From Candidatus Gastranaerophilales bacterium (GTDB taxonomy: Bacteria > Cyanobacteriota > Vampirovibrionia > Gastranaerophilales > Gastranaerophilaceae): a stretch of DNA of 40,300 bases. The stretch lies in the NCBI GenBank assembly GCA_944323275.1, contig CALUSA010000011.1, positions 1 through 40,300 on the forward strand, written 5' to 3'. A program made the translations under genes and the position numbers. Of the stretch, positions 35,961-40,300 are shown piece after piece. The first letter of the stretch is position 1. Each line of letters begins with the position of its first letter. The notes under the pieces were generated by a model. The model was not told the DNA's origin, searched no databases, and was given only the letters and a program-made list of their open reading frames with translations.

Positions 35961-37127
35961 ATGATAATTGACGAACAAGGTGTGCAGCTATCGACTTTAA
36001 GCGACATTTTAGATGCGTTTGAACAGCAATTACAAAGCAAATACGGTGCTGATTTTTATATCAAACCCGAAGGTATTATTGACAATCTTGTCACTTCTGC
36101 GGGTTTTCAAGAAATGTCTTTGCAAGACCAGATTGCCTTTTTGGCAAAACAGTTTGACCCTGAAACAGCAGAGGGTGTATGGCAAGATAAGCTTTATGAG
36201 CGTATAAACGTTTACAGGCTGCAAGCCACAAATACTGTTTTCACAAAAGAGATTTTAGGCACTGCGGGTTTTCGAGGCGATGCCGGTTCAATTACGATAA
36301 GAAATGAAGCTACCGGCGACGAGTTCACAAACATCGATGCTTATATTATAGAAGATACCGGCAGTGTGAACATCGATTTTCAGTGTGTAATAACCGGAGT
36401 AATCACTGTAAATGCCGCTGATACTTTTCAAATTGTTGAAGCTCCGGACTCTGTAACCGGAGTATCAACAAACAATGCCACAGATATTGCTATAGGTCGT
36501 GACATTGAATCTAATGATGACTACCGTATTCGTTATCGAACCGCTAAAGCGATAAATTCAAAGGCTTCACGTATTGCAAACGAAGCAAACCTTGTTAACT
36601 ATGTTGATAACATTGCCTTTTTAAAAATCCTTGATAAAAAAACCGATGCGCAGCAGGAAGCAGGCACTTTAAGGATAATAGCAAAGCATAACACAACTGA
36701 CCAGCAATTCGCAGAAGCTATTTTCGACACGGTTGCAGACGGAATTGATTTACTTGGAGATGATAGCGCAGTCGTAACTGATACCGAAGGTCAAACGGTC
36801 ACAATAAACTGGCAAAATGCAACTGATGTGTTAATTGATATACAAGGAACAATCACAATACGTGACGGTTATTATCCGAACACAGTTATCACAAACGCTA
36901 AACAAAACGTTTTAAACTACATAAAACAAAGAGTTTTTGGTCTTGAGTCAATCATATATGCCACAGAGTTTATAATTCCGATTTATCAAACTCAAGGCGT
37001 GGACGCAGTTATTAACGTCAAAATAAAAAAACATGATGACGATACATTTATCGACAGCCTGAATCTTGAAATTAACGAAGTACCACAATTTTTGGCAGAA
37101 AATATCAACCTAATCGAACAGGAATAA
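35961..37127 (+). CDS. Baseplate J-like protein
   Basis: This 388-aa protein has the Baseplate_J signature: ATNTVFTKEILGTAGFRGDA near residue 90, VNAADTFQIVEAPDSVTGVS, and ESNDDYRIRYRTAKAINSKA. Baseplate J wedges surround the hub and trigger sheath contraction. Length and place before gpI-like are normal. Confidence 0.93.
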   Translation: MIIDEQGVQLSTLSDILDAFEQQLQSKYGADFYIKPEGIIDNLVTSAGFQEMSLQDQIAFLAKQFDPETAEGVWQDKLYERINVYRLQATNTVFTKEILGTAGFRGDAGSITIRNEATGDEFTNIDAYIIEDTGSVNIDFQCVITGVITVNAADTFQIVEAPDSVTGVSTNNATDIAIGRDIESNDDYRIRYRTAKAINSKASRIANEANLVNYVDNIAFLKILDKKTDAQQEAGTLRIIAKHNTTDQQFAEAIFDTVADGIDLLGDDSAVVTDTEGQTVTINWQNATDVLIDIQGTITIRDGYYPNTVITNAKQNVLNYIKQRVFGLESIIYATEFIIPIYQTQGVDAVINVKIKKHDDDTFIDSLNLEINEVPQFLAENINLIEQE

Positions 37128-37128
37128 A

Positions 37129-37713
37129 ATGCAGATTTTAGATTACCAGGTGGAAGCTCTCAAATACGCGCTTCCATATTTACGTACAAATGAGGACGTA
37201 GTAACACTTTTAAAGGCGATAGGATTACGCTTCACAAATTTGCAAACAGCAATAGTTTATTTGCTTAATACACTGGATATTCGTAAAGCCAGAGGGGTGT
37301 GGCTCGATTACGCAGGAGCGGAAGTAGGAGCACAACGCGATGAGGATGATTACGGCAATTACTTCTGCGTCAACAGATTACATATAAATGAAGAAAAACT
37401 CTTTTATTTTCTTACGTCGGGTACTGACCCTGAAAGCCCGTTGTCTTTAAATGACGCCCAATTTTTACAAAAAATATTCGCATATATCGGTGCAAACACA
37501 TCGTGCTGCACCCGCAATGAAAATATCGCCATTATCAAAACGATTACCAATGCAGACAGTGTGATAATCAAAAAAGTGGCGCATTGTACGCTAACTATCG
37601 ATATCACCGGCAACGCATTAATTACAACACAAAACACTATCCGTTATATACAACAGGTGTTGTGTGACGGTGTATTTTTACAGGAGATTACATTAAATGG
37701 AAAAGCCCTCTAA
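37129..37713 (+). CDS. gpI-like/DUF2612-like tail protein
   Basis: MQILDYQVEALKYALPYLRT with DIRKARGVWLDYAGAEVGAQRD is the typical start of DUF2612/gpI-like proteins that link the baseplate wedges to the fibre. The 194-aa protein follows baseplate J with a 1-base gap, and overlaps the fibre gene by 17 bases. Confidence 0.82.
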   Translation: MQILDYQVEALKYALPYLRTNEDVVTLLKAIGLRFTNLQTAIVYLLNTLDIRKARGVWLDYAGAEVGAQRDEDDYGNYFCVNRLHINEEKLFYFLTSGTDPESPLSLNDAQFLQKIFAYIGANTSCCTRNENIAIIKTITNADSVIIKKVAHCTLTIDITGNALITTQNTIRYIQQVLCDGVFLQEITLNGKAL

Positions 37714-40300
37714 ACCACAAATTACAATACCTCAAGCCTTTGCAATAAACGGCACAAAAATTGATTTTGAAACCGAAAAAATCCAAAACGGCTTTGACCC
37801 GATTAACCCCGATGTCTTAGCCGGCGATAATTTAAATAAATTTATAGACGACACCTATAAAGGATTAAATTACTCTATAGCAACATCTGACGCTGTTAAC
37901 TTGATTCAAGAAAATCAAGTGTTGAGCGTAAAAAATGGGCAATTTCAGTCCGTCCCTTTGGAAATAACAGGCGATAACTATGTATCTTTGAATGCTGTCA
38001 CCAACTGCATCCTATCAGACAACGGCGCAGAGATAACAACACAAAGCTATATAGACGCAGCTTATGTAAATCAGGGCTGTACGGTGTCAGAAGCAGGTAT
38101 TGCAAGCGGATTCAGTGCGTCTAATTATATCTTGCTGTCAAAAACAATGACAGACGCAACTGCGTTTGTAATGACAATCCCGTTTAAACTTAATGTTTTA
38201 AGCGGCGTTCAAACGCTTGCCGCAATCAATAACGACGAAAATGCAATTATTGTGGATAACGGTATAATTGCGATTAAATACAACGGGCTTGAGCTTAAAG
38301 GCTCTGTAACGTTAGCTGCAGCCACCCAATATTACGCTATTTTAACGAGAGCAGAATCCGGCTATACATTAGAAGTTAAGACAACAACTGATGGTACTGC
38401 GACAGATACGGTCACACTCACATCATCAGCCGGCTACTTTGGCGGAAAGTCCGTTTATTTAGGGTCAGACCGTGGCAGCAACTACCTCAACGGTGAAATC
38501 GACCTGACACAATTGACTATTACAACAGGGGATGAGACCTACTGGTCTAATACTACACTGTCAAATTTTGAAACAATAACTTTATCAGGCTCTTTACAGG
38601 TCTTAATGCCAAACGGTAGAAACGAAGATTTGACTTTAAAAAACACAGAAACAACTCTGACGTTGTCAGGCACGCTGCTTTACAACAACACAACGCCTGA
38701 CACAAAGACCATCGTTGTAAAAGACGATGGCGAAATCATGATTCGTGACTATTACTCAGAATCCGACATAGCTGGCAATATACCTTTGAATGGCATCTGG
38801 TTTGACACTAATCAAAATATGATGAAAACGCAGTTAAATACTTACCCTAACTTTATAAACAACGGGGTAACCGTCACGGGTGGCGTGGTTTCAGGTTTTG
38901 GCACCGGCAGCTATATGCAGCTGCCAGAGCGTTACACGCTGGGTGACAGCTGGTCAATCTCACTTAATGTGAACCTTCAAAGCGGCTCAACCTACAATAT
39001 TTTAGGAGAGATATCGGACTCAATTCCCGACGGCTTAAGCCTTACATTCAACGGTACCGACACTTTAACGGCTACGTTCAGAAGAAACGACGTTTTCACC
39101 GTTTCTAAATCAGACGGGGATTCGACGGTAAACGGCTATGTTAAAGTTGCCGGCACAACGCTGGTGCCTGCGGATACCACTGTATATACAGACGCAAACT
39201 GCACGTCTGTTCAAGGTACTGCGTCAGGCTCTGATTACGTTTATACCTTTAGTGAAGTGCCTTCTGTAATAGGGCAGTTAACAGCTGCTGCCACGTCAGG
39301 CGAAAACACAATAACATTGAGCTATAACGGTACTAACTACACATTGAACAGCCAGACACTACCGTCAACAGACACTCTAATCGACGACATGATAATCACT
39401 ATCGGCAACGGCGGTTCATTCACACTGGATTTAAACTCGTCAACCTTTAGTTTTTGGGAGTGGAACGGAGTTTCTGAAGCAACCTCTGACATAATTCCCT
39501 TTGTTGGTGTTAAAATCGGTGAGGTCGTTCCAAACAGCGAATCTAATATTATTATTAATGGCACCCCGACTAATACTAACGGCGTGTTTTCGGGATTTAG
39601 CAATGCTAACTATATAACTTTTGAAAAGAATTTCCAGCCTGCTCAAAATTCTTTTCAAGCTATTTTTGTTTTCACAACCGGCAGCGATATTACAACTCAA
39701 CAAACAATCATGCAATACAATTCCGCCTGGGCGTTCGGTGTTCAAAATTCAAAGCTCAGGATATTATTATCCAGTACTGGTTCAAGCTGGAATATTGCCG
39801 CAGATGTCAAGGGTTCTTACACGATTTCAACAAATTCAAAATACGCTGTGAAATTAGCTTGGGATGGCGAAAAGTACACGGTTGCTTATGCTTTAATTAC
39901 TGATAATACGCCGGTAGATGAATTGCAATATACAACAGACATGACATTTGCAAGTACAAGCCCTGTAAAAGGCGTGTCGACTAATTTCACAATTGGTGTG
40001 AATACGAGCGCCGACCAAATATTTAACGGTTCAATTGACTTAAATTCAACCTACATCAACATCAATGGTGAACTGTACTGGAAGTGGAACGGGTTAATAG
40101 ACGGAGTTGATGATTACCCCATCGATACGTGTCTAATTGATAAGCCGTTGAACATTGTTTCAAGAGAAGCATTGGAGCTGGCTTTATCCTACAAAACAAC
40201 CCCGGCAGAAGCTGCACATGCTGCTATGCCGTCAGGTAAAGTAATTCAATTGGCAACACCAGCCACCGGATATCATGGATATCATGCTCCTGCCGACGGA
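37697..40300 (+). CDS. Tail fibre with LamG-like repeats, 3' end outside the window
   Basis: The frame is open from ATG 37697 to the right edge (868 codons) with no stop. After a short attachment region (KPSKPQITIPQAFAINGTKI) there are at least three related LamG/concanavalin-like units, each with a SGF..(S/N)Y(I/M).(L/F) start (for example IASGFSASNYILLSKTM-like, VSGFGTGSYMQLPERY, FSGFSNANYITFEKNF). Two of these units continue to an NGEIDL/NGSIDL strand. Such domains bind sugars, so this is the host-recognition fibre. The C-terminal part is missing. Confidence 0.9.
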   Translation, partial: MEKPSKPQITIPQAFAINGTKIDFETEKIQNGFDPINPDVLAGDNLNKFIDDTYKGLNYSIATSDAVNLIQENQVLSVKNGQFQSVPLEITGDNYVSLNAVTNCILSDNGAEITTQSYIDAAYVNQGCTVSEAGIASGFSASNYILLSKTMTDATAFVMTIPFKLNVLSGVQTLAAINNDENAIIVDNGIIAIKYNGLELKGSVTLAAATQYYAILTRAESGYTLEVKTTTDGTATDTVTLTSSAGYFGGKSVYLGSDRGSNYLNGEIDLTQLTITTGDETYWSNTTLSNFETITLSGSLQVLMPNGRNEDLTLKNTETTLTLSGTLLYNNTTPDTKTIVVKDDGEIMIRDYYSESDIAGNIPLNGIWFDTNQNMMKTQLNTYPNFINNGVTVTGGVVSGFGTGSYMQLPERYTLGDSWSISLNVNLQSGSTYNILGEISDSIPDGLSLTFNGTDTLTATFRRNDVFTVSKSDGDSTVNGYVKVAGTTLVPADTTVYTDANCTSVQGTASGSDYVYTFSEVPSVIGQLTAAATSGENTITLSYNGTNYTLNSQTLPSTDTLIDDMIITIGNGGSFTLDLNSSTFSFWEWNGVSEATSDIIPFVGVKIGEVVPNSESNIIINGTPTNTNGVFSGFSNANYITFEKNFQPAQNSFQAIFVFTTGSDITTQQTIMQYNSAWAFGVQNSKLRILLSSTGSSWNIAADVKGSYTISTNSKYAVKLAWDGEKYTVAYALITDNTPVDELQYTTDMTFASTSPVKGVSTNFTIGVNTSADQIFNGSIDLNSTYININGELYWKWNGLIDGVDDYPIDTCLIDKPLNIVSREALELALSYKTTPAEAAHAAMPSGKVIQLATPATGYHGYHAPADG

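Overview
The window is most of an integrated tailed phage (prophage) in an AT-rich bacterium. The tail is contractile, of the simple Pam3-like/Mu-like type. The host is not certain. Strong Shine-Dalgarno sites, low GC and a short signal peptide ending ALA-K suggest a diderm gut bacterium, for example Gastranaerophilales or a low-GC proteobacterium, but no host gene is present to decide it.

Layout. Positions 1-9214 (minus strand) are the early operon. Read leftward it holds a Lys/Glu repeat peptide, a membrane protein, a Cys-rich protein, an ERF annealing protein with a YqaJ exonuclease, a DUF736-like protein, a terminator, a replication-initiator-like protein, an HNH protein, an HTH protein and many tiny overlapping hypothetical genes. 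It ends in a large serine integrase cut by the left edge. Positions 9215-10105 are GC-richer and full of inverted repeats, with divergent promoters and a 44-aa basic protein. Positions 10105-10890 hold a Cas2-like protein, a convergent 51-aa protein and a ribbon-helix-helix regulator with an operator in its own promoter. Positions 10890-13195 are an immunity and defence block: a repressor, an AbiF-type HEPN toxin with a neighbouring structured RNA, an orphan repressor 3' end, and a Panacea-type toxin-antitoxin pair. Positions 13400-15660 carry small accessory genes, including an exported nuclease-fold protein.

Positions 15785-25397 are the head and neck genes followed by sheath and tube: TerS, TerL, portal, MuF-like head protein with a C-terminal RNase-toxin-like domain, scaffold, major capsid, connectors, DUF3383 sheath and DUF3277 tube. 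Positions 25436-40300 are the tail: chaperones joined by a -1 frameshift, tape measure, baseplate hub, spike, gp25-like wedge, baseplate J, gpI-like protein and a long LamG-like fibre cut by the right edge.

The tail module is interrupted by accessory cassettes. These are two copies of one type I toxin/antisense-RNA system (26080-26282 and 33509-33720), two related glycine-hairpin membrane proteins in inverted cassettes (27800-28402 and 31414-33406), an unknown two-gene unit (28588-29785) and HigBA (29813-30384). At two loci, the repressor and the tape measure gene, an inverted cassette abuts the gene's 3' end and a divergent orphan copy of that same 3' end lies beyond it. This suggests one shared mode of cassette acquisition.
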